DNA of 64,000 nt from Cobetia marina (GTDB lineage: Bacteria; Pseudomonadota; Gammaproteobacteria; Pseudomonadales; Halomonadaceae): assembly GCF_001720485.1 (NCBI RefSeq), contig NZ_CP017114.1, forward strand, positions 3,162,001-3,226,000, read 5' to 3'. Positions 1-9,926 of the stretch are shown piece by piece; position 1 is the first letter of the stretch; each line of letters starts with the position of its first letter. Under the pieces are notes generated by a model. It was given only the letters and a program-made list of their open reading frames with translations, ran no database searches and was not told the DNA's origin. A program made the position numbers and the translations under genes.

Positions 1-2
1 AT

Positions 3-413
3 CTCGCCCAGTACTACATGCTGATGCGCGAGCCTGGCTCCGGCACGCGTACCGCCTTCGAGGAATTCGCCGCCCGCGAGCGCGTCTCGCTGCGCCATAC
101 GCTGGAGCTGGGCTCCAACGAGGCAATCAAGCAGGGCGTGATGGCGCATCTGGGCGTGGCGATCCTGCCGCGGCTGGCCGTCCAGCTGGAGCTGGCCTCC
201 GGCCTGCTGGCCTCGCCGTCCCTGCCGGGCTTCCCGCTCAGACGCTCCTGGTGCACGGTCTATCCCAAGGATCGCTACCCCACGCCGGTCACCGAGCTGT
301 TCCTGCGTTTCGTGCGCGAGCTGCTGCCGGAGCTCAACGCACACTTCAGCGCGCCGATGGAGCCGATTCCCGGGCACAGCGTCGCCTGCCTGCCGCTGGC
401 CACGGAGCAGTGA
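3..413 (+). CDS. LysR-family transcriptional regulator, C-terminal part (5' end outside window)
   Basis: The reading frame is open from the first bases, so the gene is cut by the window edge and only about 136 residues of the effector-binding domain are visible. Seen: a GSGTR motif followed by ELGSNEAIKQG and LGVAILPR, the typical arrangement of the second half of the LysR substrate-binding fold, closest in style to CbbR-like regulators. The N-terminal helix-turn-helix is not in the window, so the target genes and effector cannot be told. It converges on lipA and the two share a strong hairpin terminator. The family is clear; the specificity is unknown. Confidence 0.85.
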   Translation, partial: LAQYYMLMREPGSGTRTAFEEFAARERVSLRHTLELGSNEAIKQGVMAHLGVAILPRLAVQLELASGLLASPSLPGFPLRRSWCTVYPKDRYPTPVTELFLRFVRELLPELNAHFSAPMEPIPGHSVACLPLATEQ

Positions 414-445
414 CGCTCCACCACACGCCCCTGTGCTCATGAACC

Positions 446-486
446 AAAAAAACCGCCGCGGAGATGATCTCCGCGGCGGTTTTTTT
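446..486. terminator. Bidirectional intrinsic terminator between LysR gene and lipA
   Basis: A GC-rich 13-base stem around 452-478 with a short loop is flanked by an A-run on the left and a T-run on the right, so it can stop transcription from both converging genes. Confidence 0.9.
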
Positions 487-500
487 CGGGCCAGTCCGGC

Positions 501-1493
501 TTATTTCACTTCCACACCATGCGCCTGCTTGTCGGCGTGATAGGAAGAGCGCACCAGCGGACCGGAGGCGACATGCGAGAAGCCCATCTCGCGCGCCTTC
601 TGACCGAGCCAGTCGAAGGTATCCGGGTGGACCCAACGATCGATCGGCAGGTGGCTGCGTGACGGCTGCATGTACTGCCCGAGGGTCAGCATGTCGACGC
701 CGTGATTGCGCAGGTCCTGCATGACCTCGAGCACCTGCTCGTCAGTCTCGCCCACCCCCAGCATCAGACCGGACTTGGTCTTCACTTCCGGGCGGCGCTC
801 CTTGTAGCCCTTGAGCAGATCCAGCGACCACTGATAGTCGGCACCCGGACGCACGCGGCGGTACAGGCTCGGCACGGTCTCCAGATTGTGGTTGAAGACA
901 TCCGGCGGTGTCTGCTCGAGCACGTCCAGCGCGACCTGCATGCGGCCACGGAAGTCCGGTACCAGCACTTCGATCTCGGTACCTTCACACTTCTCGCGGA
1001 TCTCGCGGATGCACTCGGCAATGTGGTTGGAGCCACCGTCACGCAGGTCATCACGGTCAACGGAGGTCACGACGACGTAATTCAGGCGCATCTCGGCGAT
1101 GGCTTCGGCCAGCTCGCGCGGCTCGTCGGCATTCAGCGCATTGGGACGACCGTGGGCCACGTCACAGAACGGGCAGCGACGGGTACAGATATCGCCCATG
1201 ATCATGAAGGTCGCGGTGCCGCCGCTGAAGCACTCGCCCAGGTTCGGGCAGGAGGCTTCTTCACACACCGTGTGCAGGCCGTGCTTGCGCAGGGTCTGCT
1301 TGATGCGGCTCACCTCAGGGGAGGCAGGCATGCGCACGCGCAGCCAGTCCGGCTTCTTCGGCAAGGTCTCGGTGGGAATCACCTTGACCGGAATGCGAGC
1401 GACCTTCTCGGCGCCACGCAGCTTCACGCCACGCTCCTTGCGAGCAGGAGCAGCGGAGGGAGCGGGCTTCGGGGTAGCGGTGGTCTCGGTCAT
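501..1493 (-). CDS. lipA: Lipoyl synthase
   Basis: Radical-SAM enzyme that inserts two sulfurs into protein-bound octanoyl groups to make lipoyl cofactors of 2-oxoacid dehydrogenases. The 330-residue protein shows the auxiliary-cluster cysteines C77, C82 and C88 ([12 protein letters not shown]) and the radical-SAM CxxxCxxC at C103, C107 and C110, plus the C-terminal RSSY motif that ligates the auxiliary cluster. The N-terminal 45 residues are a Pro/Ala/Lys-rich extension. The start codon overlaps the lipB stop by one base, so the two are translationally coupled. Last gene of the ybeD-lipB-lipA run, a conserved gammaproteobacterial order. Confidence 0.97.
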   Translation of the reverse strand: MTETTATPKPAPSAAPARKERGVKLRGAEKVARIPVKVIPTETLPKKPDWLRVRMPASPEVSRIKQTLRKHGLHTVCEEASCPNLGECFSGGTATFMIMGDICTRRCPFCDVAHGRPNALNADEPRELAEAIAEMRLNYVVVTSVDRDDLRDGGSNHIAECIREIREKCEGTEIEVLVPDFRGRMQVALDVLEQTPPDVFNHNLETVPSLYRRVRPGADYQWSLDLLKGYKERRPEVKTKSGLMLGVGETDEQVLEVMQDLRNHGVDMLTLGQYMQPSRSHLPIDRWVHPDTFDWLGQKAREMGFSHVASGPLVRSSYHADKQAHGVEVK

Positions 1494-2218
1494 CAGTTCT
1501 GTCCTGCTGTTCGAGAAATGTCAGCCAGTGCCGCGGGCAGCCCGCTCACCGGAGTCAGGGTCACGTCCCCTAGGCTTGCGCCCAGACAACGCACCAGGCG
1601 GTCACGCTCAGCGGCAAGATCCACCGGCTCGCGCGTCAGGTCGCGTAGCTGGGTCATCGCCATGCCGGCATAGCCGCAGGGATTGATGCGCCCGAAAGGC
1701 GCAAGGTCCATGTCCAGATTGATCGCCACGCCATGGAAACTGCATCCACGTCGGATGCGCAACCCCAGCGAGGCAATCTTGGCCTCTTCCATCGAGCGGC
1801 GCGGATCATCCATGCGCTGCGCCGATTTCTTCACGTAGACCCCCGGGGCATCGGGGCGTGGATACGCCTCGATGCCGTGCTCGGCCAACGCCGCCACCAC
1901 CGTCTCTTCCAGCGCAGTCACCAGCTGGCGAACACCGATGCCGCCACGCTTGACGTTGAGCAACGGGTAGAGCACCAGCTGGCCGGGGCCGTGATAGGTC
2001 ACCTGGCCACCCCGGTCGGTCTGCACCACCGGGATATCACCCGGCATCAGCAGATGTTCCGGCTTGCCAGCCTGTCCCTGGGTAAAGACGGGGGCGTGCT
2101 CCACTACCCACAGCTCATCCGGGGCCTCCGGCGAGCGGGTATCGGTGAAGTCACGCATCGCCGACCACACTTCCTCATACGGCAGCACGCCGAGGTGGTG
2201 GACGTGAATCGTGTTCAT
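1493..2218 (-). CDS. lipB: Octanoyl-[acyl-carrier-protein]:protein N-octanoyltransferase
   Basis: Transfers octanoate from acyl carrier protein to lipoyl domains, the substrate step before LipA. The 241-residue form starting at [10 protein letters not shown] is chosen because an upstream in-frame start adds nine non-conserved residues. Seen: the [13 protein letters not shown] signature at about 69-81, the catalytic lysine K147 (AKIASLG) and the catalytic cysteine C181 (NPCGYAG). It overlaps lipA by one base and sits downstream of ybeD, so both steps of lipoate synthesis are made from one transcript. Confidence 0.96.
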   Translation of the reverse strand: MNTIHVHHLGVLPYEEVWSAMRDFTDTRSPEAPDELWVVEHAPVFTQGQAGKPEHLLMPGDIPVVQTDRGGQVTYHGPGQLVLYPLLNVKRGGIGVRQLVTALEETVVAALAEHGIEAYPRPDAPGVYVKKSAQRMDDPRRSMEEAKIASLGLRIRRGCSFHGVAINLDMDLAPFGRINPCGYAGMAMTQLRDLTREPVDLAAERDRLVRCLGASLGDVTLTPVSGLPAALADISRTAGQN

Positions 2219-2275
2219 GCATGCGCTCCTGTGCTCATGGCGCAAGCCAGTGAAGTCGCTCGTCTCACGCGAACG

Positions 2276-2563
2276 TCACAATACCATGTGGATGCGACCG
2301 GTGGCCTTGAGGTCACGGTGCAAGGCATCCAGCTGGTCGGTTCCGGTGGCTCGGATCACCACGCGGATGCTGCGATAGTTGCCATTCTTGCTGTCCTGCC
2401 AGGTGATGGCCGTGGCGTCGAAGCCGGGCGCATGCACTTCCAGGACATTGCAGACCACTTCGACGAGATCTTCGGCGGCATTGCCGACGATCTTGAGGGA
2501 GAAATCGCAGGGGAATTCGATCTTGGGGGGTGTCTTCTCACCCGCTTTTGGCGTGTTGGCCAT
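2276..2563 (-). CDS. ybeD: YbeD/DUF493 family protein
   Basis: A 95-residue cytosolic protein of the DUF493 family, a small ACT-like alpha/beta fold. Seen: the IEFPCDFSLKIVG opening, the central GFDATAITWQDSKNG turn and the YRSIRVVIRATG strand, all typical of YbeD. In Escherichia coli the gene lies between dacA and lipB as here, and a link to lipoate metabolism or allostery has been suggested from its fold and position. The molecular role is unproven, so only the family is called. Confidence 0.92.
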   Translation of the reverse strand: MANTPKAGEKTPPKIEFPCDFSLKIVGNAAEDLVEVVCNVLEVHAPGFDATAITWQDSKNGNYRSIRVVIRATGTDQLDALHRDLKATGRIHMVL

Positions 2564-2609
2564 GGGAAAGCCCTTCCAGTGATTCTATTTCCGACCATTC
2601 TACTCAACA

Positions 2610-2638
2610 AAGGGCGATCCGTCAGCCGGATCGCCCTT
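2610..2638 (-). terminator. Hairpin terminator downstream of dacA
   Basis: A perfect 12-base stem with a 5-base loop lies between the dacA stop and ybeD. On the minus strand it is followed only by a mixed T-rich stretch, so termination may be partial, allowing read-through into ybeD-lipB-lipA. Confidence 0.55.
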
Positions 2639-2726
2639 CGTGAAAGACGCATCCCCGGGTTTCAGGGGCGCGTGGCGGGCACCGTCGCATCACCTTGCTC
2701 GCTGGCCAGGGCGGACGGCACCAGCC

Positions 2727-3929
2727 TCAGTTGAACAGGCCGTGGAAGAACAGCATCAGGGCGTCCCACAGACGCTTGAAGAGACCGCCCTGCTCGACTG
2801 ATTCCAGGGCAACCAGCGGCTCTTCCGCCAGCACCTTGTCCTCGAGCTTGATCTGCAGGGTGCCGTACTGCTCGCCGACCTGCACCGGTGCCTTGATGGT
2901 GTCCTTCAGATCAAGACGGGCGGTCAGCTTGTCGGCCTGGCCACTCGGCAGGGTCAGATAGACTTCCTTGGCCATGCCAAGACGCACCTGATCCTTCTCG
3001 CCGCCCCAGACACGGGCCTGATTGAGCACGGCACCCTTGTCATAGAGCTTCTTGCTCTCGAAGTAGCGGAAGCCGTAGGTCAGGAGCTTCTGGGATTCCT
3101 GGGCACGCGCCTCTTCGGAGCTGGTGCCCATCACCACGCTGATCAGACGTGTGTCTTCCTTCTTGGCAGACGCCACCAGGCAGTAACCCGCTTCATCGGT
3201 ATGACCGGTCTTCAGGCCGTCGACGTCCTTGTCACGCCACAGCAGCTTGTTGCGATTGGGCTGCTTGATGCCATTCCAGGTGAAGTACTTCTGGGAATAG
3301 ATCTGATAGTGATCCGGATAGTCGCGGATGATGTGGCGCGCCAGAATCGCGAGATCATGTGCCGTGGAGTAGTGCTCCGCGTGCGGCAGACCGGTGGCGT
3401 TCATGTAATGGGTATTGTTCATGCCCAGACGCTTGGCGTGCTGGTTCATCAGGTCGGCGAAGGAGCCCTCGCTGCCGCCGATGTGCTCGGCAAGCGCGAC
3501 GCTGGCGTCATTGCCTGACTGGATGATCACGCCGTGCAGCAGATCATCGACCGAGACACTGGTGCCCTCGCGGATGAACATGCGCGAGCCGCCGGTCTTC
3601 CAGGCGTTGACGCTGATACGCACGTTCTCGTCCGGCGTCAGCTTGCCGTCATCGATTTCATTCTCGACCAGATAGGCCGTCATCATCTTGGTCAGACTTG
3701 CCGGCGGCAGACGCTTGTCGGCATTGTGCTCGACCAGGATGCGACCGGAATTGGCATCCATCAGAATCCAGGAGGACGCGGCCAGTTGCGGCGCCGCCGG
3801 AATCAGGGTGTCGGCCTCGATGGCCCGGGCCGGCGTGGAGGTGACGCTGGTCAGCAGCGCGATACCGCTGGCCGCCATCAGCCCGGCAAGACGGCGCCGC
3901 AATGGAAGAAGTCTGGCTTTCAGGGACAT
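2727..3929 (-). CDS. dacA: D-alanyl-D-alanine carboxypeptidase (PBP5/6 type)
   Basis: Trims the terminal D-alanine from peptidoglycan stem peptides in the periplasm. The start at MSLKARLLP gives a 400-residue precursor with a cleavable signal peptide ending near ARA (residues 34-36). An upstream in-frame extension of 32 residues is rejected because it has no family support. Catalytic motifs are intact: SxxK at S78-K81, SGN at 138-140 and KTG at 240-242. The C-terminal region ends in an amphipathic hydrophobic stretch (FKRLWDALMLFFHGLFN) that in PBP5 anchors the enzyme to the membrane. Located just after rlpA in the elongation cluster. Confidence 0.95.
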   Translation of the reverse strand: MSLKARLLPLRRRLAGLMAASGIALLTSVTSTPARAIEADTLIPAAPQLAASSWILMDANSGRILVEHNADKRLPPASLTKMMTAYLVENEIDDGKLTPDENVRISVNAWKTGGSRMFIREGTSVSVDDLLHGVIIQSGNDASVALAEHIGGSEGSFADLMNQHAKRLGMNNTHYMNATGLPHAEHYSTAHDLAILARHIIRDYPDHYQIYSQKYFTWNGIKQPNRNKLLWRDKDVDGLKTGHTDEAGYCLVASAKKEDTRLISVVMGTSSEEARAQESQKLLTYGFRYFESKKLYDKGAVLNQARVWGGEKDQVRLGMAKEVYLTLPSGQADKLTARLDLKDTIKAPVQVGEQYGTLQIKLEDKVLAEEPLVALESVEQGGLFKRLWDALMLFFHGLFN

Positions 3930-3958
3930 GTTGAAATCTCTTTGACACTCATGCGTTA

Positions 3959-3978
3959 GCCGGGGCACAAGCCCCGGC
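3959..3978 (-). terminator. Short GC-rich hairpin between rlpA and dacA
   Basis: Perfect 8-base stem with a 4-base loop and no following T-run. It may attenuate transcription or be only a weak terminator. Confidence 0.35.
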
Positions 3979-4027
3979 CATGTTGCACCCTCGTGGGATG
4001 CATGATGGATGCGCCAGATCACCACCG

Positions 4028-5056
4028 CTAGCGCGGTGCCTGTACGCTGAAGGCGCCGGAGAAGCCGGCATCGGCGATCGCGGACTTGAGCGACTCGATA
4101 CGCACGCTTTCTTCAAGCGGGCCCACCTGCACCTTGTAAAGATTGCCACTGCCCAGCACTCGGACCGGGCGATCAAGCGCCGCGCTGACGCGCTTGCTGA
4201 TGCGGTCTGCCGTTTGCAGGTCACTGACCGCCGCCACCTGCAGGAAGCTGGCATCAGCGCCGCTGGCCGTGGTGTCGGTCGCGCGCGCCGCAGAGGCTAC
4301 CACGGGCTTGGCGGCAACGCTCGTGCTGGACGTCTTCGCCGCCACGGAATCGCCGGTTGCGCCCATTTCCTCAAGCCCTGCGATGCCCTGCTCGCGACGC
4401 ACCGCCTGACTGCGGGCCAGCAGACGCTCGGACTCGACCGTGCCCTGGGTCGGGCTCGGCCCCGGCCGCCAGGTGCTGGCGTCCAGCGTCTCGACGCGCA
4501 CATGACCGGTACCATGGCCAAGCATGTCGAGACGCCACGCCGCACTGTAGGACAGGTCAATCAGGCGATCATCATGGAAGGGCCCACGATCGTTGACCTT
4601 GACGATGACCTGCTTGCCGTTGTCCAGATTGGTGATTCGCGCGTAGGTCGGCAGCGGCAGCGACTTGTGGGCCGCCGTCATGGTGTACATGTCATAGATC
4701 TCGCCGCTGGCGGTGGCGTAGCCATGGAACTTCTTGCCATACCAGGAGGCGGTACCTTCCGCCACGTAGCCGCGCGGGTCATCCATCACATGATAGGTCT
4801 TGCCCCACACCTCATACTCGCTGCGGTTGCCGCTGCGCGTATAGGGCTCGGGCTTCGGCACGGCATCCGGCACCGCGGAGACGTCCGGCGCGTCGTCGGG
4901 ATAGGCATCCGAATCCATCTCGTAACGCCCATTCTTGCCCGCCTTCTTGCCCGTGCTCGGCGAAGCACCGTCGCTGACCGTGGTGCCACCACTGCTGGCA
5001 CAACCGGCCAGCAGGGCAAGCGCCAACGTCAACGGCAGCGCGCGTGACCAGCTCAT
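4028..5056 (-). CDS. rlpA: RlpA family septal ring lytic transglycosylase (lipoprotein)
   Basis: Outer-membrane-type lipoprotein: the signal peptide ends in a lipobox LLAGC with C19 as the lipidated residue. The middle (about 95-200) is a double-psi beta-barrel with GTASWYGKKFHG and VKVNDRGPFHDDR, the RlpA catalytic-site motifs. The C-terminal 75 residues form a SPOR domain (FLQVAAVSDLQTADRISKRV, then VQVGPLEE) that binds denuded septal glycan. Family members cleave naked glycan strands during daughter-cell separation. The start overlaps the end of mltB by four bases (ATGA), so the two glycan-cleaving enzymes are coupled. Confidence 0.94.
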   Translation of the reverse strand: MSWSRALPLTLALALLAGCASSGGTTVSDGASPSTGKKAGKNGRYEMDSDAYPDDAPDVSAVPDAVPKPEPYTRSGNRSEYEVWGKTYHVMDDPRGYVAEGTASWYGKKFHGYATASGEIYDMYTMTAAHKSLPLPTYARITNLDNGKQVIVKVNDRGPFHDDRLIDLSYSAAWRLDMLGHGTGHVRVETLDASTWRPGPSPTQGTVESERLLARSQAVRREQGIAGLEEMGATGDSVAAKTSSTSVAAKPVVASAARATDTTASGADASFLQVAAVSDLQTADRISKRVSAALDRPVRVLGSGNLYKVQVGPLEESVRIESLKSAIADAGFSGAFSVQAPR

Positions 5057-6093
5057 CCGGCACCCCCATCCTCGAGACGGCGCTTGATCGCCTGGGACAG
5101 CTCATTCACGGCCATCGCATACAGATGGCTGTGGTTGTAGCGAGTGATGACGTAGAAGTTGTCATAGCCCACGGCGTAGCGATACCCCTGCTTGAGGTCC
5201 AGCGCCAGCGGGATGATCTGGGTATTGCCTGCCACGCCACCCGCGACCTCGACCCCTGCCGCCTCAAGTGCCGAGACGCTCATGTAGGGTTTCTTGGTCT
5301 TGTTGAAGGTGACGGAAGACGGCGGAGTACCGGGGCCATCGGCTGCGCTGACGACCGGTGCACCGGCCTTCCAGCCGTGACGGGCGAAATAGTTGCCGAC
5401 ACTGCCGATGGCATCGACGGGGTTGTGCCACAGGTCCCGCACGCCATCGCCATCGAAATCGACGGCATAGGCCTGATAGCTGGTAGGGATGAACTGTGGG
5501 TAGCCCATCGCACCGGCATAGGATCCCTTGATGGAGAGCGGGTCGATGCCCTGCTCCAACGTCAGCTGCAGGAAGGCGGACAGCTCACCACGGAAGAACT
5601 TGCCACGACGCGGATGATCGAAGGCCAGCGTGGAGAGTGAGTCGATCACGCGGTGGGTGCCGGTGTGCTTGCCGAAGAAGGTCTCGACGCCAATGATGGC
5701 GGCGATGACTTCCGGCGGCACGCCATATTCGGCCTGGGCGCGATCGAAGGTCTCGCGATGCTCGGCGATGAACTTCACGCCGGCCTCGATGCGAGATTCC
5801 TTCATGAAGATGGCGCGGTACTGGTCCCAGCGCAGGTGCCCTTCCGCCGGGCGCGACATGGCATCCAGCACTTTCTGGCTGTAATCGGCCTGATTCATCA
5901 GCTCGGTCACGCGAGCGCGATCCAGCCCCTTGGCCACCAGCTCATCCACCAGCTTGGCCGTCTCCGGGTGAGTTGCGGGAGCAAAGCCATCCGGCGCCGC
6001 CATGGCCGCCCCTGACATGCCCAGCAACGGCGCGATCATCAGGGCTGCGCCCCAGTGCTTCAGACGCCGCCCACGTGCGTTAATCACCGTCAT
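5053..6093 (-). CDS. mltB: Lytic murein transglycosylase B
   Basis: Cleaves the glycan backbone of peptidoglycan between MurNAc and GlcNAc with formation of anhydroMurNAc. The 346-residue protein has a signal peptide ending near AMA (30-32) without a lipobox cysteine, so it looks soluble-periplasmic rather than lipid-anchored. The catalytic glutamate is E137 in IIGVETFFGK, followed by the family motifs SLSTLAFDHPRRGKFF and GSYAGAMGYPQFIPTSY. A strong AAGGAGA ribosome site precedes the start. Lies between rodA and rlpA. Confidence 0.94.
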   Translation of the reverse strand: MTVINARGRRLKHWGAALMIAPLLGMSGAAMAAPDGFAPATHPETAKLVDELVAKGLDRARVTELMNQADYSQKVLDAMSRPAEGHLRWDQYRAIFMKESRIEAGVKFIAEHRETFDRAQAEYGVPPEVIAAIIGVETFFGKHTGTHRVIDSLSTLAFDHPRRGKFFRGELSAFLQLTLEQGIDPLSIKGSYAGAMGYPQFIPTSYQAYAVDFDGDGVRDLWHNPVDAIGSVGNYFARHGWKAGAPVVSAADGPGTPPSSVTFNKTKKPYMSVSALEAAGVEVAGGVAGNTQIIPLALDLKQGYRYAVGYDNFYVITRYNHSHLYAMAVNELSQAIKRRLEDGGAG

Positions 6094-6166
6094 CGACTCT
6101 CTCCTTGCCTGTCTGCGGGCGTCGGCCCGCGAATGTCCTTGCCATCCGGTAGCTGCAAAGGCCGCG

Positions 6167-7318
6167 TCAACGCGACAGCAGGCGCCGGTGGGTATGAATG
6201 CTCATGAGAATACCGAAGCCCGCCAGCAAGGTCACGCTGGAGGTCCCACCATAACTGACCAGCGGCAGCGGAACGCCCACCACCGGGAGAATGCCTGACA
6301 CCATGCCGATGTTGACGAACACATAGACGAAGAAGGTCAGGATGATGGCTCCCCCTGTCAGGCGCGCGAAGCTGTCCTGACCATGGTTGGCCATCACCAG
6401 CCCGCGCAGCACGATCAACACGTAGAGGGCGAGGAAGAAACTCATGCCCAGCAGCCCGAGTTCCTCCCCGATCACCGCGACGATGAAGTCGGTATGCCGC
6501 TCAGGCAGAAATTCCAGCTGCGATTGGGTCCCCAGGGTATAGCCCTTGCCCAGCAAGCCTCCGGAGCCGATGGCGGTCTTGGACTGGATGATGTTCCAGC
6601 CGGCTCCCAGCGGGTCGGACTCCGGATTCAGGAAGGTCAGCACACGCCGGCGTTGATAGTCATGCATCACCATCCACAGAAGCGGCAGCGCCGAGGCGAT
6701 CAACGCCCCGAAGAAGGCGATCAGTTTCCAGGAGAGTCCCGCCAGCAGGATGACGAAGACCCCGGCCGCCGCGACCAGCAGCGAGGTTCCCAGATCCGGC
6801 TGCCGGGCGATCAGCAGCACCGGCGTGACGATGATCACCCCACAGATGACCAGATCGCGCCAGCGTGGCGGCAGCGGCCGCTGCCCCAGCCAGCAGGCGA
6901 CCATCATCGGCATCGCCAGCTTCATGAGCTCCGACGGCTGGAAGCGCACGACGCCGGGAATCACCAGCCAGCGCTGGGCCCCCATGCCGACATCCCCCAG
7001 TACCTCCACCGCCACCAGCATCAGGAAACCGCCGCCGTAGGCGACAGGTGCCCAGCGGTACAGCGTGCTCGGAGAGAGCTGCGCCAGGCCGATCATGACC
7101 CCCAGCGCCAACGCCTGACGTGACGCCTGGCGCAGCGTGAAATCGATATCCTGACCGCTGGCGCTGTAGAGCACGATCAGACCGCACCCCAGCACGATCA
7201 GCAGCAACAGCAGCAGCCAGGGGTCCAGATGGATCCGCTCCCACAGACTGGTGCGACGCCGGCGATTGAGCTCGCCTCCCACGCTGCGCATCGAGCGCTG
7301 ATAATCAGTCGGCATCAT
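6167..7318 (-). CDS. rodA: Peptidoglycan glycosyltransferase RodA
   Basis: SEDS-family polymerase that builds glycan strands for cell elongation with PBP2. The 383-residue protein has about ten membrane segments and the SEDS features FQPSELMKLAMP, QPDLGTS and the long periplasmic loop region with NPESDPLGAGWNIIQSKTAIGSGGLLGKG split by loop residues. Two adjacent ATG codons (7318 and 7315) fit; the second is better spaced from the AGGAG site. The gene overlaps mrdA by 14 bases, matching the coupled mrdA-rodA pair of other gammaproteobacteria. Confidence 0.96.
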   Translation of the reverse strand: MMPTDYQRSMRSVGGELNRRRRTSLWERIHLDPWLLLLLLIVLGCGLIVLYSASGQDIDFTLRQASRQALALGVMIGLAQLSPSTLYRWAPVAYGGGFLMLVAVEVLGDVGMGAQRWLVIPGVVRFQPSELMKLAMPMMVACWLGQRPLPPRWRDLVICGVIIVTPVLLIARQPDLGTSLLVAAAGVFVILLAGLSWKLIAFFGALIASALPLLWMVMHDYQRRRVLTFLNPESDPLGAGWNIIQSKTAIGSGGLLGKGYTLGTQSQLEFLPERHTDFIVAVIGEELGLLGMSFFLALYVLIVLRGLVMANHGQDSFARLTGGAIILTFFVYVFVNIGMVSGILPVVGVPLPLVSYGGTSSVTLLAGFGILMSIHTHRRLLSR

Positions 7319-9257
7319 TGACTCCTGCAGGGGTTTCGCTCTGCTCGGCCTGCGCCGCCGTCTCTTCCAGGGCCGCCGCCAGCGTCAGGGCGGCATCACG
7401 GGCGACAGGATCAATGCGCGGCAACAACCAGTAATCCGTGATGGCACGTGCCATGGGGCCGGCCACCGAGCTTCCGCCCTGACCGTTCTCCACCACCACG
7501 GACACGGCGATCTCGGGATTCTCGACCGGCGCGAACGCCGCAAACAGGGCATGGTCGCGCAGACGTTCCGCCAGCTCGTGACCGTTGTACTTCTGGTCCT
7601 GCCCCAGGGTGAAGACCTGCGCCGTACCGGACTTGCCGGCCATGCGATACTTGAGCCCGGGACCGACGTACTTGCGCGCCGTGCCCTCGCGGCCATTGAC
7701 CACGTCCTCAAGCGCGCCGATGACCTCGTCCCACCAGGCCGGATTCTCAACCACCACGTCAGGCTTCTCTTCGCTGCGCGGCAACAGCACCGTCTCATCG
7801 CCGATGCGCTTGGCCAGATGAGGCGTCACATGCCGGCCACGATTGGCCAGCACCGCCTCGGCGGAGGCGAGCTGCAGGGGCGTCGTCAACCAGTAGCCCT
7901 GGCCGATCCCGATGGAGATGGTCTCGCCGGGATACCAGGGCTTGTCGTAGCGATTGCGCTTCCATTCCTTGGACGGCATCAACCCCGGCAAGGCACCCTG
8001 CACGTCCAGCGCGGTCTGCTCACCGAACCCGAACTTGTGCATGTACTCGCTGATGCGATCGATGCCCAGTCGATAGGCGACATTGTAGAAGTAGGTGTCA
8101 TTGGAGACGGCGATACCGCGCCGCATGTTGACCCGTCCATGCCCCCAGCGCAGCCAGTTGCGATACTTGTGGCTGTCATTGGGCAGCTGGAAATACCCCG
8201 GGTCGAAGAAGGTGGTCTGCGGCGTGATGACACCATTGTCCAGCCCCGCCAGCGACATGAAGGGCTTGACCGTCGAGGCAGGCGGATACTGTCCCCGTAT
8301 CGCCCGATTGAACAGCGGCAGGTCGATGTCGGACTGCAACGCACGGTAACTCTTGACGCTGATGCCGGTGACGAACTCGTTGGAATCAAAGCCCGGCACC
8401 GAGGCCATGGCGAGGATCTCGCCGCTCTCCGGCTCGATGGCCACGATCGCCCCACGGCGCCCCTTGAGCAGTCGATAGGCCAGATCCTGCAGGCCACGGT
8501 CGATGGTCAGCGTCAAGTCCTTGCCGGGCTGCGGGTCGATACGCGACAGCTCACGCAGCACGCGGCCGCGCGCATTGGTTTCCACCTTGCGCAGCCCGGC
8601 CTGACCATGCAGCGCCTCTTCATAGAAGCGCTCGATCCCGGTCTTGCCGATGAAGTGCGTTCCCGAATAGTTGCCCTTGTCGAGGGTCTTGAGCTCCGCC
8701 TGATTGATGCGCCCGACATAGCCCAGCGTATGCGAGAGCGGCTTGGCATCCGGGTAGTAACGCAGCAGCTGGGCCTCGACCTCGACACCTGGCAGGCGAT
8801 AGCGATTGACCGCCAGACGCGCGATCTGCTCTTGGCTCAGCTCACTCATCAACAGGGCTGGCTGATAGGGGCGCTGTCGCTGACGCGAGCGTTCCTTGAA
8901 GTCTTCGATTTCATCAGGGGGGAGATCGAGAATCTCGACCAGACGCTCAAGCGTCGTCTCCAGATCACCGGCGCGTTCGCGCACGATGGTCAGGTTGTAA
9001 TTGGGACGATTCTCGGCAAGCAGGCGACCGTTGCGGTCATAGATCAGGCCGCGCGTCGGCGGCAGGGGTTCGACACGCACACGGTTCTTGTCCGAGCGCG
9101 TGGTATAGATATCGTGTTCCACGACCTGAAGAAAGACCAGCCGTGCCAGCAGGCAACCGGCCAGCACCAGCACCAGGCCGGCGGCCACGATACTGCGAAG
9201 GCGAAAGATCCGCACTTCCTGTTGGGGATTCTTGATCGTCGCCCGGCGTTGGCGCAT
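7305..9257 (-). CDS. mrdA: Penicillin-binding protein 2 (peptidoglycan DD-transpeptidase)
   Basis: Class B penicillin-binding protein that cross-links new peptidoglycan in the elongasome with RodA. Seen in 650 residues: one N-terminal membrane segment at about 22-45, the PBP dimerisation region (PPTRGLIYDRNG at 67-77), and the transpeptidase motifs S328-T-V-K331, S385-N-D and K542-S-G-T. The length and motif spacing are typical. The C-terminal tail is Glu/Ala-rich. Transcribed after rlmH and overlapping rodA. Confidence 0.97.
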   Translation of the reverse strand: MRQRRATIKNPQQEVRIFRLRSIVAAGLVLVLAGCLLARLVFLQVVEHDIYTTRSDKNRVRVEPLPPTRGLIYDRNGRLLAENRPNYNLTIVRERAGDLETTLERLVEILDLPPDEIEDFKERSRQRQRPYQPALLMSELSQEQIARLAVNRYRLPGVEVEAQLLRYYPDAKPLSHTLGYVGRINQAELKTLDKGNYSGTHFIGKTGIERFYEEALHGQAGLRKVETNARGRVLRELSRIDPQPGKDLTLTIDRGLQDLAYRLLKGRRGAIVAIEPESGEILAMASVPGFDSNEFVTGISVKSYRALQSDIDLPLFNRAIRGQYPPASTVKPFMSLAGLDNGVITPQTTFFDPGYFQLPNDSHKYRNWLRWGHGRVNMRRGIAVSNDTYFYNVAYRLGIDRISEYMHKFGFGEQTALDVQGALPGLMPSKEWKRNRYDKPWYPGETISIGIGQGYWLTTPLQLASAEAVLANRGRHVTPHLAKRIGDETVLLPRSEEKPDVVVENPAWWDEVIGALEDVVNGREGTARKYVGPGLKYRMAGKSGTAQVFTLGQDQKYNGHELAERLRDHALFAAFAPVENPEIAVSVVVENGQGGSSVAGPMARAITDYWLLPRIDPVARDAALTLAAALEETAAQAEQSETPAGVNDAD

Positions 9258-9299
9258 GGCGGGTCTCGCAACTCGTGTCTTGTCGCAAGCGGCAGGCGC

Positions 9300-9767
9300 T
9301 TAACGGTGATAAGGATGCCCGACCAGCAGTGTCCAGGCGCGGTAGAGCTGCTCCGCCAATACGATGCGCACCAGCGGGTGCGGCAGGGTCAGCGCGGAGA
9401 GCGACCAGCGCTGATCCGCGCGGGCCAGCAGGCGTGGATCGAGCCCGTCAGGACCGCCGATCAGGATGGCCACATCGCGACCGCCCAGGCGCCAGTCATC
9501 GGCGTGCTGAGCCAGCTGCTCCGTGCTCCACGACTTCCCTAGGACATCAAGGGCGACAACATGTTCATTTCCCTTGAGTTTTTCGAGCATCCGATCACCT
9601 TCACTGGCCATGGCACGGGCAATGTCCGCGTTCTTGCCACGGTTTCCGGGCGCCAGTTCGATGAATTCGAGGGAAAAGTCTCTTGGCATGCGCTTGAGAT
9701 ATTCCCGGCTACCCTTCTCCACCCAGTCAGGCATCTTCTGCCCGACCGCCAGTACTCGGATCTTCAT
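9300..9767 (-). CDS. rlmH: 23S rRNA (pseudouridine1915-N3)-methyltransferase RlmH
   Basis: SPOUT-class methyltransferase that modifies a pseudouridine in helix 69 of 23S rRNA in assembled ribosomes. The start at [12 protein letters not shown] gives 155 residues, the usual family length. An in-frame 38-residue upstream extension is rejected. Seen: the knot region LIGGPDGLD and the C-terminal HPLVR...EQLYRAW...HPYHR motif. Lies between rsfS and mrdA as in Escherichia coli. Confidence 0.95.
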   Translation of the reverse strand: MKIRVLAVGQKMPDWVEKGSREYLKRMPRDFSLEFIELAPGNRGKNADIARAMASEGDRMLEKLKGNEHVVALDVLGKSWSTEQLAQHADDWRLGGRDVAILIGGPDGLDPRLLARADQRWSLSALTLPHPLVRIVLAEQLYRAWTLLVGHPYHR

Positions 9768-9926
9768 GTCCTGTCCCGTGTCGTCAGTGGCCAACGGGCA
9801 TGCCCGCTGACCCTCTCCTTCCGTCCAACCACCACGGGCCCGCCCTGTCAGCATGCTGGCCGCAACCGGCGCCGGTGGCACCGCCGTGCCGCATCACTCC
9901 GCCTCTTGAGGCAGGCAAGAGCGGAA

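Noticed and set aside
7551..9542. 663-codon plus-strand open frame opposite mrdA
   Set aside because: Antisense to an intact PBP2 gene, with no family resemblance.
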